Positions 8,110 through 17,031 of a stretch of 64,000 bases of DNA are shown here, piece after piece. The stretch comes from Candidatus Bathyarchaeota archaeon. GTDB taxonomy: Archaea; Thermoproteota; Bathyarchaeia; Bathyarchaeales; WUQV01. The notes under the pieces are model-generated. The model searched no databases. It saw only the letters and a list, made by a program, of their open reading frames with translations, and was not told the DNA's origin. The stretch lies in NCBI GenBank assembly GCA_021158125.1, contig JAGGVF010000009.1:1-64000 (forward strand), given 5' to 3'. The position numbers were made by a program, and so were the translations under genes. Within the stretch, counting starts at the first letter, position 1. Each line of letters begins with the position of its first letter.

Positions 8110-8550
8110 TTGCGTAGAATATTTAGAAATGAACGCGGTATTTCGCCTATACTGGCTACTTTGCTGCTGATAGTGATCGCCGTAGCAGCTATAATTGTGA
8201 CTTATGCGTGGATAACAACCTACATGGGCGGAGCGACTTCTCACGCAGGAGTTTACTTGCAGAAAGAGGCAGTCAGCTGGGGAAGTGGAACACCGAAGAA
8301 CATAACAATTTATGTTAGAAACAGTGGAACAGCGGATGCGTACATAGACAAAGTTTACATAGGCACTTCGGAAAACAACTTGTTACTGCAGACAGATGTA
8401 GCTTTCAATCCTTCAACTGGCTTTGTTGGAAAGGAAGGAGGAGTAGTTGCTATCTACGTGAATTACACGTGGTCAAGCGGCCAATGGTACTACTTCAGGA
8501 TAGCTCCTAAAGTCGGTGAACCACTAACGTTCCAAGCGAAGGCTCCATAG
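8110..8550 (+). CDS. Type IV pilin / archaellin-like protein
   Basis: A 146-residue pilin of the archaeal pilin N-terminal family. The class III signal ends in NERG just before ISPILATLLLIVIAVAAII, so the prepilin peptidase should cut after Gly10 and leave the hydrophobic helix that packs in the filament core. The C-terminal domain (from about residue 50) is beta-rich and has N-x-T sequons. I chose TTG 8110 because GAGGTGA at 8095-8101 sits eight bases before it; an in-frame TTG at 8083 would add nine residues. The peptidase gene follows. Confidence 0.85.
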   Translation: MRRIFRNERGISPILATLLLIVIAVAAIIVTYAWITTYMGGATSHAGVYLQKEAVSWGSGTPKNITIYVRNSGTADAYIDKVYIGTSENNLLLQTDVAFNPSTGFVGKEGGVVAIYVNYTWSSGQWYYFRIAPKVGEPLTFQAKAP

Positions 8551-8616
8551 ACATACAATTTTTACATCCAATTTTCCAGTTATTATTCCGAAATTTATTA
8601 GCGTAACCGTAAAAAG

Positions 8617-8626
8617 CTTTATAGTA
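8617..8626 (+). promoter_or_regulatory. TATA box for prepilin peptidase gene
   Basis: CTTTATAGTA is centred 25 bases upstream of the ATG at 8647, so transcription should begin at or next to the start codon and give a leaderless mRNA. Confidence 0.5.
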
Positions 8627-8646
8627 AACTATGTTTTGGGCTGCAA

Positions 8647-9441
8647 ATGCAAGCGATATTACAAGCAATAAGAGTTATGCTTTCACTGCTCTTTCTAGGT
8701 TATGCTTCTTGGAGCGATATTAAAACTAGAGAAGTAACCAATCGAGTCTGGCTTTTGTATGCACCTTTAGGTTTTATGTTCACATTGTTAGACGGCTTCC
8801 TTTATGGAAGTTTCAATTATTGGATACTTTTCGGAGTTTCCGTAGTAACTACATGGACTTTAGCCGTAGCCTTATTTTACTTAGGTGCCTTCGGCGGTGC
8901 TGATGCAAAGGCTTTCATGTGCCTAGCATTGGCCTTTCCAATTTATTTAAAGAATATTTTTAATTTTCAACTTGTAAATGGGCATCCAATCTTTCCGCTT
9001 ACAGTTTTCACAAACTCAATGATTCTAGCTGCATCAAGCGTTATTTACATGCTCCTACAAAACCTTCTCTGGAAGCTTAAAATGCGTTCCAAACTTTTTG
9101 AAGGGCTAGAAAAAGAGCCTTTCTGGCGAAAAATCCTAGTTATCCTTTGTGGATACAAGGTTTCTTTGGAAAAACTCAGGGAAAAAGATTTTTACTTCCC
9201 ATTGGAGGATATAAAAGAAAAAGACGATAAAAAAGAGAGGTTCTTGATTATTTTTCCGAAGGATGAAGACAGGAATGAAATATTGGAAAGACTTGGCTCT
9301 GCAGTTGAAAATGGAAATATTAACCCGCAAGTTTGGGCCAGTCCAGGTTTACCTATGTTAGTGTTTGTCACAGCTGGCTTTCTGGTTGCAGTTTTCTTCG
9401 GAGACATAGTATGGTTTTTAGTAAGCCTAATTTTAGGCTAA
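8647..9441 (+). CDS. Prepilin peptidase (A24 family)
   Basis: A 264-residue aspartic membrane protease that removes class III signal peptides from pilin-like precursors. Both family aspartates are present: Asp24 in SWSDIKTREV and Asp86 in GGADAKA, the GxGD-type site. Several membrane segments flank them, with a charged cytoplasmic insertion at about residues 155-220 and a final span at the C-terminus. It lies between the pilin gene and the convergent pilin-like operon and is the only such peptidase in the window, so it probably processes both sets. Confidence 0.88.
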   Translation: MQAILQAIRVMLSLLFLGYASWSDIKTREVTNRVWLLYAPLGFMFTLLDGFLYGSFNYWILFGVSVVTTWTLAVALFYLGAFGGADAKAFMCLALAFPIYLKNIFNFQLVNGHPIFPLTVFTNSMILAASSVIYMLLQNLLWKLKMRSKLFEGLEKEPFWRKILVILCGYKVSLEKLREKDFYFPLEDIKEKDDKKERFLIIFPKDEDRNEILERLGSAVENGNINPQVWASPGLPMLVFVTAGFLVAVFFGDIVWFLVSLILG

Positions 9442-9455
9442 AAGTAACGAAATTT

Positions 9456-11414
9456 TTACTCAACTAATTGGATTTCCGGTGGATGTTCAACTATAATCCA
9501 TAATCCTGCGTTATCTGGAGCAGACGGGTCATAGATTAAATCCGTATTTTCAATGGATACGACTGCGCCGAACCATGTTATGTCGAGTGGATACTGGAAT
9601 AAGGCTTGATGAAGAGCTACAGGTGAAAATTCGATGGTTACTTCAGAATTTTTTGTAACATTTAATGCGCCAGTTTCTTGTCCTGCGATGCTGTCGAAAA
9701 AGTAGAGGTTAATGTTGTTAATGTCGGTGAACATTATTCCCGCTCCAACTCCATTAGATACGAACTGACTCCAATGATGCTCCCATTTTCCGTCTGAAAA
9801 GTTATAGAAGAAATGACTTCCGCTGCTTGTTTGAACCGCGACTGGTTTCTGGTTGTTTGTTCCGTTTTCAGTGAATACTTGGAAGTTTCCGCTTTTTGTT
9901 ATTATTATTGGGGTTAAATCTGTTAGTGCTCTGTTTTCTGGGCTTGTTGATGCGTTTACGAAGATTGGTCGAATGGCATATGTATAGTAAGTTGTGTTTG
10001 CCGGGAAAGTTATGACTATTTGTGCATATGTGTTTGGGAAACCCCAGTATGAGTAGCTGGGCCATTCTGCTTCTTGTTGAACTATGTCTCTGATAGTTCC
10101 GTTGATTATTGGGAATGATGGGGATGCATAAAATCTTGGATTGTGACCGTTTATTCTCATGAAATCTGCCCTACATGTAGAAGTTTCAATATAGAAGTCG
10201 CCGCTTGCATAATTGATGGTCACTGTTATTACGCCGTTATCTAAAATGGCTTTACCTGAAGCTTGTATTTTATCGTTAAAGTTTCTTTGAGTTGCATATG
10301 ATGTTTGTTCTGCTGAGTCCCGGCCGTCCCACCATATAGTGACGTTTTTTATTGTGTGATCTATTAGGAAGACTATCATGTTTCCGTACGAGAATTTTGT
10401 TTCTTTGTTGCTTCTGCTTAATGGAACAGTATAGTCAGAAGCCCAATCCTCAACTTGGAAGGGTATCTGCCTCTCTTCAAGGTTTTCAGCATTTGAATTT
10501 GCACTTACACGAATACATTTTACTGGCACTGGCGGGATGGGCTTTCCGTCCAAAAGCTTTTGACCTAACCATCTTAAAGTGCCGTTTTGAAGGACTTCAA
10601 TGACGATTTTATCATATTCCAGTTGAGAGTAAATATTTTCCATTCCTGTAGCGTTCCAGTTGAAAATGTACGTGTACTGAGGTTTTCTTATCGTTGAGTA
10701 GAAACTTGTTGCAGTTATCCCTCTATCATCTGAAACCTTAAGCAAAAAGCATGTCTTATCCACTTTATTCGGGATTTCCACGAGATATTGATTGCCTTGA
10801 GCTAAAACATCCTGCGAAGTTATAGGCGTCCATCTTGATGTAGTATTATCATAGTAGTAAAAAACGAAGTTTTGCGAGTTAAGGTTTAACTCGGTAAGGT
10901 TTTCATCTTTTACTACGCTGACTGTGGCGTGTGTGCCAGTAACGTTTACTATGTTAAGCAGCAAGGAGCAATGACTGCTATAAACTATGTTGTTAATTCC
11001 AATGCTTGACAAGTTATAAACTATGTGAAGGAAACCTGCGGAATAGCTTGAAATCTCGTACCATTGTGTTGAAAAGTTCATGTTTACTATTTGGAATGAG
11101 GGGTTCCATTCCGGATGGGAATTAGCAATGAATTCAAGTCCGCTGCTAAGATAATTAAGCGCCGATTCATGTGCGAAGGTTGCGTTGCCAGTTACCTGTA
11201 ACACTGAACAGTAGTATCCAACAGCGAACTCTAACATTTGTTTCAAGGAAATGTTCATTTCGTCAACAGAAGACAAAACATTTGTTTGTTCTTTGGGTAA
11301 GGAGAAATTGATCATGGAGTAAGTTGTAACGACCGCTGTGACGAGAACTATAGCTAATAAAACAGCCGCAATTATCGAAAACTGTCCTTTTTCATCTCTT
11401 ATGATTTTTATCAA
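9456..11414 (-). CDS. Large anchored pilin-like surface protein (652 aa)
   Basis: A 652-residue protein with a class III-type N-terminus: RDEKG followed by QFSIIAAVLLAIVLVTAVVTTY, then a long beta-rich, sequon-rich ectodomain. I infer an oversized minor pilin or tip protein; no ectodomain family is recognised. The start is TTG 11414. Its GGAGG site lies inside the last codons of the upstream gene, so the two are translationally coupled. It is the last gene of the minus-strand secretion operon and converges with the prepilin peptidase gene. Confidence 0.65.
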   Translation of the reverse strand: MIKIIRDEKGQFSIIAAVLLAIVLVTAVVTTYSMINFSLPKEQTNVLSSVDEMNISLKQMLEFAVGYYCSVLQVTGNATFAHESALNYLSSGLEFIANSHPEWNPSFQIVNMNFSTQWYEISSYSAGFLHIVYNLSSIGINNIVYSSHCSLLLNIVNVTGTHATVSVVKDENLTELNLNSQNFVFYYYDNTTSRWTPITSQDVLAQGNQYLVEIPNKVDKTCFLLKVSDDRGITATSFYSTIRKPQYTYIFNWNATGMENIYSQLEYDKIVIEVLQNGTLRWLGQKLLDGKPIPPVPVKCIRVSANSNAENLEERQIPFQVEDWASDYTVPLSRSNKETKFSYGNMIVFLIDHTIKNVTIWWDGRDSAEQTSYATQRNFNDKIQASGKAILDNGVITVTINYASGDFYIETSTCRADFMRINGHNPRFYASPSFPIINGTIRDIVQQEAEWPSYSYWGFPNTYAQIVITFPANTTYYTYAIRPIFVNASTSPENRALTDLTPIIITKSGNFQVFTENGTNNQKPVAVQTSSGSHFFYNFSDGKWEHHWSQFVSNGVGAGIMFTDINNINLYFFDSIAGQETGALNVTKNSEVTIEFSPVALHQALFQYPLDITWFGAVVSIENTDLIYDPSAPDNAGLWIIVEHPPEIQLVE

Positions 11415-11416
11415 AC

Positions 11417-12742
11417 TTAAACACCTCCCATTTCTCCAAGCTGTAAGATAACAAGCCTGGATTTTCCGGGTGCAGTAAATGTTTCTTTATAAATTACGGG
11501 GCGGTAATACATGAGAAGGGCAAGTGCAGCTATTCTAATGTCTGGTGTTCTTGTTAAACCCATGGCAACTAGGGCTCCCCCGCTGTTGTGTTTAAAAGTT
11601 GCCGCTGCATGGTAGCCGTTAACTGGTTCAAAGACGTCGGCTTCGATGGTAAGGTGATAACTGTTTTCTAACCATTCTGGAAGTGCTCTGCTTGCACTTT
11701 GGTATGGAGATGGATAAATACCGTAATAATTGGAACGATAATAAGCGTCGGCAGTGAAGTGGACAAGCACTTTGTAGGCTTGGGTTATATCTTTTGTAAG
11801 CCAACTCGTGCTGTAAGTGTACGCTTTATTATCTAAACCTTGCAGGAAAGCATTTAATCCAGCTGGTCCAACCCTCTTTATTCCATAAATTCCATAGTTG
11901 TTCTGTGAATTTGAAAGTGCAACAGTGTTTGTTACGTAGTAAAGCGGGTAACCCACTATGCTGACCCATTTCCAGTTGTACTGATTTACCTTTTTGCCTA
12001 GAGTGTAGCAGTAGCGTGCATAAGAGCCATGAGCTGAATCGTAGCCCTCGCTTTCACGTGAGCCTCCTTGACAGTATTCGCTTGGTATTGGCACAACTTC
12101 TCCAAAGGTGTTAATTATCACTGCGTCCATGACTTCCTCCGTTGGGATTGAAGTTATTTTATTTCCATCTAGTAAGCTTAGTAGTTGAGAAGTGCTGTTC
12201 ACTAGAATTGTTGTTTCAAAATATGGTGAAAGCATGTTGTATAGGTCTAGTGCTAAAGTTTGTGCTGTGTACCCAGTAATCCACCATCCGTTTGCATCCT
12301 CACAATTCAATATATAAAGAGTTAGATTTTTCCCGTTTTCAGAAATTTTGTGAACAACCCTCCTGTAAGTTACATCGGGAGAGCTAACTGTGTAAGATGC
12401 AGAATACGAAAAGGCGCCTTTTCCCACAAAATTGGTGAGCGTTTTCTTTAAAGAATAGACACCGTTTTCAACTTCGAAAACACTTAGATTGTAAATTACG
12501 TTCGGTGGTAGACAAGCTGAAAGTGCTGTTTGAAGCTCACTCCACGACTGTTCATCTTCAGAAAAGACAGCTCTGCTTAAGAAACCGTTTGAGTCTAGAT
12601 TCTTAAGAATCGTGAATCCCAATCTTTTTAAGTTTTGAGGCGCAACTTCCCTTGGCGACGGTAGGATTATAAAATAGGATGCTGTAATGAAGGCCGTTGT
12701 TATTATGAGAATTACAATCCCAACTTCAATAGTTCTCATCAT
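11417..12742 (-). CDS. Anchored surface protein of the pilus operon (441 aa)
   Basis: A membrane-anchored protein with an N-terminal hydrophobic helix (VGIVILIITTAFITASYFII) and an extracytoplasmic domain of about 400 residues rich in Tyr, Ser and Asn. The family is not recognised. ATG 12742 was chosen because GGAGG lies nine bases upstream, within the end of the preceding gene; a TTG at 12751 overlapping the upstream stop would add three residues. The helix position is like a pseudopilin, but a clear class III cleavage motif is missing. Confidence 0.6.
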   Translation of the reverse strand: MMRTIEVGIVILIITTAFITASYFIILPSPREVAPQNLKRLGFTILKNLDSNGFLSRAVFSEDEQSWSELQTALSACLPPNVIYNLSVFEVENGVYSLKKTLTNFVGKGAFSYSASYTVSSPDVTYRRVVHKISENGKNLTLYILNCEDANGWWITGYTAQTLALDLYNMLSPYFETTILVNSTSQLLSLLDGNKITSIPTEEVMDAVIINTFGEVVPIPSEYCQGGSRESEGYDSAHGSYARYCYTLGKKVNQYNWKWVSIVGYPLYYVTNTVALSNSQNNYGIYGIKRVGPAGLNAFLQGLDNKAYTYSTSWLTKDITQAYKVLVHFTADAYYRSNYYGIYPSPYQSASRALPEWLENSYHLTIEADVFEPVNGYHAAATFKHNSGGALVAMGLTRTPDIRIAALALLMYYRPVIYKETFTAPGKSRLVILQLGEMGGV

Positions 12743-12747
12743 ATAAA

Positions 12748-13968
12748 TCAACCTCCAAGCTTAGTTACTTGGTAGCCCTTTAGACTCCAGAGAGCTAATT
12801 TCGCTTGATACGGTACTTCGCCAATTAATACTTGCCTTAGGTCTGTAGCAACCCACTCTTGATTAGACGGGTCATCGCCGAAGGTTATGTTGAAACTAAG
12901 CGTTTGAATCTGCCACGGCATGACAGAAACTCCGTACTCATTTCCTTTGCGGCAAGTTACTATTAGAACCCCTGGGCTTTCCAAGTATTCTTGTGGGATT
13001 TGTGTTCGATTGTAGGCTTTTCCATGCGTTCCAGCTGCATAATTTAAGTGTCCGCTGTAATTTCCAAGTAATTGAACCGGTTCGAGTTCCCAATTTTTAT
13101 TTAACACAAAGAATGTTGCATTATAATGTAGTGCACCGTTGTTTTCGTATTGTTTTACGTCCCACGAATGCGCAAGTATTATTGTGCCGTTTTCTATGTT
13201 TTCAATGAACGGTATAACGTTGCCGGCGCTTGTTAAAGCTTGCTTATATATGTAACCTACACCGTAGAGATTTGCTAATTTCACCGTTGTTATAATTATG
13301 TAGTTTTTAGATGCATCAATGTTTTCGAATGAGAAGTGAGTTTTTCCGCTTCCACCCGTTGTACCCGATGCTGTAGAAAACGTAATAATGGGGTATCCGT
13401 CTCCGTCAACTCCGCTGACATAAAATAGATTGCACGTTACATTTGCGTTACTGATTGGAGAACTAATTCCGTTAACGTTAACATCAAAACTTAGGGAGTT
13501 TCCGCTTTCGTGAATGTTGGAAAAACTCACGTGGATTACTGGGGTTAAACTTAATTGGAAACCATATAATCCTTCTACTCCAAGCAGTTTTTGTGCAGTC
13601 TCATAAGTTACGCATTCTTCAAGTGGTACAAGTAAATAGTCCCCGGGGCCCAATGTGATATTACTATAAAATATGCCTGAGCCCGGAGGATATTCAACAA
13701 GGGTTTCTGAGGAAACGAGTTTCATAACGTAGTATGGATTAAGCGAGTATTGTTCAAAGTTAGGGTCTCCAAGTCCGAAAACACCTGAAGTGTTACCAAA
13801 GCTAAGTAATATATTGTCAAGTATGTCGCTGCATTTGATTGCGAGATGACTGTGAAATTGGTAAAGTAGTGCTGCTTGAATCACTTGGCTGAAAAGGCTA
13901 ATGAATATGAAGAAGGCTACCAGAAAAGTTGTAACCGCAATCAGATGATCTATGGTTGTGCTTACCAT
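12748..13968 (-). CDS. Anchored surface protein of the pilus operon (406 aa)
   Basis: A 406-residue protein with an N-terminal hydrophobic helix (LIAVTTFLVAFFIFISLFSQV) and a beta-rich ectodomain; residues from about 160 to 240 look Ig- or CNA-like (ISSPISNANVTCNLFYVSG). I chose ATG 13968 because GGAGG lies nine bases before it and it leaves a four-base gap after the upstream gene, whereas the longest frame (14004) would overlap that gene by 32 bases. It resembles TadG/pseudopilin-type proteins in layout only. Confidence 0.6.
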   Translation of the reverse strand: MVSTTIDHLIAVTTFLVAFFIFISLFSQVIQAALLYQFHSHLAIKCSDILDNILLSFGNTSGVFGLGDPNFEQYSLNPYYVMKLVSSETLVEYPPGSGIFYSNITLGPGDYLLVPLEECVTYETAQKLLGVEGLYGFQLSLTPVIHVSFSNIHESGNSLSFDVNVNGISSPISNANVTCNLFYVSGVDGDGYPIITFSTASGTTGGSGKTHFSFENIDASKNYIIITTVKLANLYGVGYIYKQALTSAGNVIPFIENIENGTIILAHSWDVKQYENNGALHYNATFFVLNKNWELEPVQLLGNYSGHLNYAAGTHGKAYNRTQIPQEYLESPGVLIVTCRKGNEYGVSVMPWQIQTLSFNITFGDDPSNQEWVATDLRQVLIGEVPYQAKLALWSLKGYQVTKLGG

Positions 13969-13972
13969 TAGA

Positions 13973-14452
13973 CTAACCTCCAAACGAGAAAAGGAAACTT
14001 CCATTTGCGAATTTTGTAACTAAGATACATGCATTTGTAGAGTTACTGATGAAAACTGAGCTTTCCACCCAATCCACATTCGGTCCAACTGTAACGTATG
14101 TTTCAACTTCCATGTTTAAACCGACAAGAGTTAAAGTAATATTCAACCTTTGGTTAGATTCTCCTCTACTTAAGGGTGCTAGTTGGCCTCTTGCAGTGTA
14201 ATAATAGCCATCTATGTATTTTGGTACTCCAGGGTTGTAGGTTATGGTGCCCGCTAAAACAGATTCATGATTTAACGAGAAGTAGAGTTGTTGAATTGAA
14301 CTTGCCAAACGACCTGCAACTGTTTCAAGGGCGAGTTCTCTTCTTGAATCAACCCAAATGTTCATCATCCAGTTGGCAGCCATTGGAAACAGGAATATCT
14401 GTAAAATTAAGAGCGGAACCATAATTATGTATTCTATTGTTATGTACGGCAT
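13973..14452 (-). CDS. TadE-like pseudopilin
   Basis: A 159-residue protein whose N-terminus TIEYIIMVPLLILQIFLF has the Glu-Tyr followed by a hydrophobic helix typical of TadE-like pseudopilins. A small beta-rich domain follows. GGAGGTG lies 11 bases before the ATG. It lies in the middle of the secretion operon between two larger anchored proteins, which suggests a minor pilin or a filament initiator. Assignment to the TadE family is by pattern. Confidence 0.65.
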   Translation of the reverse strand: MPYITIEYIIMVPLLILQIFLFPMAANWMMNIWVDSRRELALETVAGRLASSIQQLYFSLNHESVLAGTITYNPGVPKYIDGYYYTARGQLAPLSRGESNQRLNITLTLVGLNMEVETYVTVGPNVDWVESSVFISNSTNACILVTKFANGSFLFSFGG

Positions 14453-14473
14453 CTTTTTAAAGACACCTCCATT

Positions 14474-15298
14474 TCATGTGTGAAGCCCAATTGAGACCCC
14501 CACTCTGCTTATGTACGCTTCAACTACTGATCCACTATCAATATTGATTGTTTCCTCCATCTCTGAAGGAGAAAAACCGAAAAATTCTGCGTCGTAAATC
14601 AACGGTGTAACAACTATTCTTATTTTTGTAACGCCTAGGTTCTGTCCAATCCTATAATTTATCAATTGGGTAGACTTAAAAGTGGCAGTTTTGTGTTGTT
14701 TCGGTTTTTCTTCGCTGTATAAAGTTGGTAGATAAAGTCTATAATGTTTTTCACTGCCAAAATTTGCCTTTACCAATCTGATACATGGGTTTAATATGAT
14801 TCTGATGTAGTTGCCTGCTACTGCTTTTTCGATTATGTAAACTCTTGCAATTGGGGCGGTTGCTCCTTCAAAAACTAATGAATTATTAGTCGGATAAACT
14901 AGTTCAAAGTAGTTGTCAGAAATTGAATACTTCGATATAGGCATTTTAAAGGCAAGTATTCCGGAGACTCCGTAGCAGAGGAGGTATTCTCCGGAAGCGT
15001 TTCTGTAATAGATTGTATAATTTAATGCGTTGGGTATGAATTCCATCTCTCCGTATCTGCTTGAATATCTACTAGTCTGAACTGTGCCGGGTATCCAAGC
15101 TAAGTCATCTATTTGAACCGCTGTATTCTGCATAAACTGTTTGATAGAATCAAATTCGCTCTCTGAAATTCTAGACTCTAAAAAATTGTTAGCAAAGGTC
15201 ATAGCTACTAAAACTAGGGAAACAACAATCGCCGTAATTATAACCGCTGAAACAGCCGGGCTTGCTCCCTTGACGCCTTTAAACATGTTTTCTTTCAT
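14474..15298 (-). CDS. Type IV pilin-like protein (274 aa)
   Basis: A 274-residue protein with a class III signal: GVKG precedes ASPAVSAVIITAIVVSLVLVAM, so cleavage after Gly11 is expected. A coiled segment (ESRISESEFDSIKQFM) and a beta-rich domain follow. GGAGG precedes the ATG by about eight bases. It is the pilin-like gene closest to the platform protein gene in the operon and a candidate main subunit of this system, although the 146-residue pilin at 8110 competes for that role. Confidence 0.75.
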   Translation of the reverse strand: MKENMFKGVKGASPAVSAVIITAIVVSLVLVAMTFANNFLESRISESEFDSIKQFMQNTAVQIDDLAWIPGTVQTSRYSSRYGEMEFIPNALNYTIYYRNASGEYLLCYGVSGILAFKMPISKYSISDNYFELVYPTNNSLVFEGATAPIARVYIIEKAVAGNYIRIILNPCIRLVKANFGSEKHYRLYLPTLYSEEKPKQHKTATFKSTQLINYRIGQNLGVTKIRIVVTPLIYDAEFFGFSPSEMEETINIDSGSVVEAYISRVGVSIGLHT

Positions 15299-15312
15299 AT
15301 CAAACCTCCATA

Positions 15313-17031
15313 TTATGTAGGGGTGCTAGGAGCGAAGAACATGGGGACAAGTTTAGCTGCGAGAATGGCTATTAGAACCAGTAACGCTGAATGCTTAAAC
15401 CCGGCTGCAACTGATTCCTCGCTTATCTTGCCAGCTACCAACCCTATAAGGTAGCAGTGAACTATTACAGATGTTGAGAAGATCATGGTTAGGAAATTCA
15501 TGTCTATGTTTGTGGTTGTTGTTTGAGTTCCTCCCACAGTTAGTGTTTGAGCTGTAAACATTAGGGTCATCAGGGTGGTTGCAACGAGCAATATAGCGGC
15601 AAAGTATGGGATCATAACGTATGGACGAACAGCCATTTTCTTCTCTTTTTCAACTTCCTGGGTCATAGTGTTGAATCTTGTAAGCGATTCTATCATGGCT
15701 ATGGTTCCCCCGCCTACGTCGATTGTTTCAACGAGTAGGAACATCACTATCTGAGTTAGCCAGCTCTTCGTTCGTTTAACAAAGTCCATAATGACCTTCC
15801 TAACTGGAATGCCCCAAGAAATCTCTTTACTTATCTGTTTTAGCTCCTTGCTGAATTCTCCATAATCCCTATCGGACAAAGTTTCGATACATTTTTCAGG
15901 AGCTAAACCGGTTTTCCTTATTTCAGTCAAATCTCTAAGAAAGTTTGCAACTCCATGCTCTAGGCTGAACTTTTTTCTCGAAATCTTCCCTTGAACTAAA
16001 GCTGCCGGCGCAACCGATATGAATAAGGTTATTGCTACGCTTGTAGGTAAGTCTACATATGAGCTAAGCGTGGCAAAGTATGGAACCTGGATGATTCCAA
16101 AGAAGTTGTTGAGAATTAAGAATAGGATTATGCCGGCGGCCCATGAGACTGCGTAGACCTTGTATGATGTCCAATCTGTGATGGGGGTTTTCGGTTGCAT
16201 GTTGTGGGCTAGGTAGATGAACATTAGTGAAAGCATGGGTGTAAAAACATATGTGTAGAGAATTAAGCTTGAGCTGCTTGAAATTCCAGTGCTGTAAATG
16301 GATTCTACGCTGAAAAGAATGTAAAAGCAAAGGGACATCAAAACCATTATAATGATGAAGGATTCTAGGAGCATTCCTAAACGTTCAGCAGCAACCTTAA
16401 CACGTGAAGCTCTAATTCTGAAGATTTCCTCAGACTTTGTCTCCAGAAAGTGCGTTATATCTCCACCGATGATCACCGTAGAGGCGTAACCAGCAACAAA
16501 ATCCCTAAAAATGTCAAGGGGATTTCTCTTTGCAGCGTTTTCCAAAGCTGTTAATGGGTCTATGCCAAAAATTTCAACATCCTTTATTATTTCCTTTGCT
16601 TCTTTTCGCATGGCTGGAAGAAGCTCAACTTGTGAAAGCCTTTTGAAGCTTACGTATGGTGGAATGCCGCCTGAGGCCATCACTGTAATGTAAGTGGCGG
16701 CGAACGGCATTTCTCTCTCAAGCGCACTTGCCCTTTCGCTTGCTCTTGACATGGGGATTACGAGAAAACATATCATAACGTATGCTGGCATGGGCACTAA
16801 GAATATTAGTGGAATAAACTTGAAGAAATACAACATAATTATTGCTGCTATTGAAACTGGGAGAGTTAACAAAGCTACAAAAAACATTAAGGAAACATAG
16901 GTTTCGGGGTATATTCTTATCTGTGCTTTTTCCAAGTATTCTTTGAATTCGAAAACGTTTTTTAGAAATCCAGGTGCTATTCGCCCGAATATTCTATACG
17001 ACCAGCCTTCAAGAACGTCGAGTAGGGGCAA
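15313..17031 (-). CDS. Type II secretion F / TadC / FlaJ-like platform protein
   Basis: A polytopic protein of 572 residues that forms the inner-membrane platform of archaeal type IV filaments. Two T2SSF domains can be made out: the first at about 100-240 (EREMPFAATYITVMASGGIPPY) and the second at about 365-500 (FLRDLTEIRKTGLAPEKCIE). Each is followed by membrane segments, as in archaeal FlaJ/PilC proteins. The start is placed at TTG 17031, nine bases after AAGGAGG; TTG 17040 touches that site. It overlaps the end of the ATPase gene by 23 bases. Confidence 0.88.
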   Translation of the reverse strand: MPLLDVLEGWSYRIFGRIAPGFLKNVFEFKEYLEKAQIRIYPETYVSLMFFVALLTLPVSIAAIIMLYFFKFIPLIFLVPMPAYVMICFLVIPMSRASERASALEREMPFAATYITVMASGGIPPYVSFKRLSQVELLPAMRKEAKEIIKDVEIFGIDPLTALENAAKRNPLDIFRDFVAGYASTVIIGGDITHFLETKSEEIFRIRASRVKVAAERLGMLLESFIIIMVLMSLCFYILFSVESIYSTGISSSSSLILYTYVFTPMLSLMFIYLAHNMQPKTPITDWTSYKVYAVSWAAGIILFLILNNFFGIIQVPYFATLSSYVDLPTSVAITLFISVAPAALVQGKISRKKFSLEHGVANFLRDLTEIRKTGLAPEKCIETLSDRDYGEFSKELKQISKEISWGIPVRKVIMDFVKRTKSWLTQIVMFLLVETIDVGGGTIAMIESLTRFNTMTQEVEKEKKMAVRPYVMIPYFAAILLVATTLMTLMFTAQTLTVGGTQTTTTNIDMNFLTMIFSTSVIVHCYLIGLVAGKISEESVAAGFKHSALLVLIAILAAKLVPMFFAPSTPT

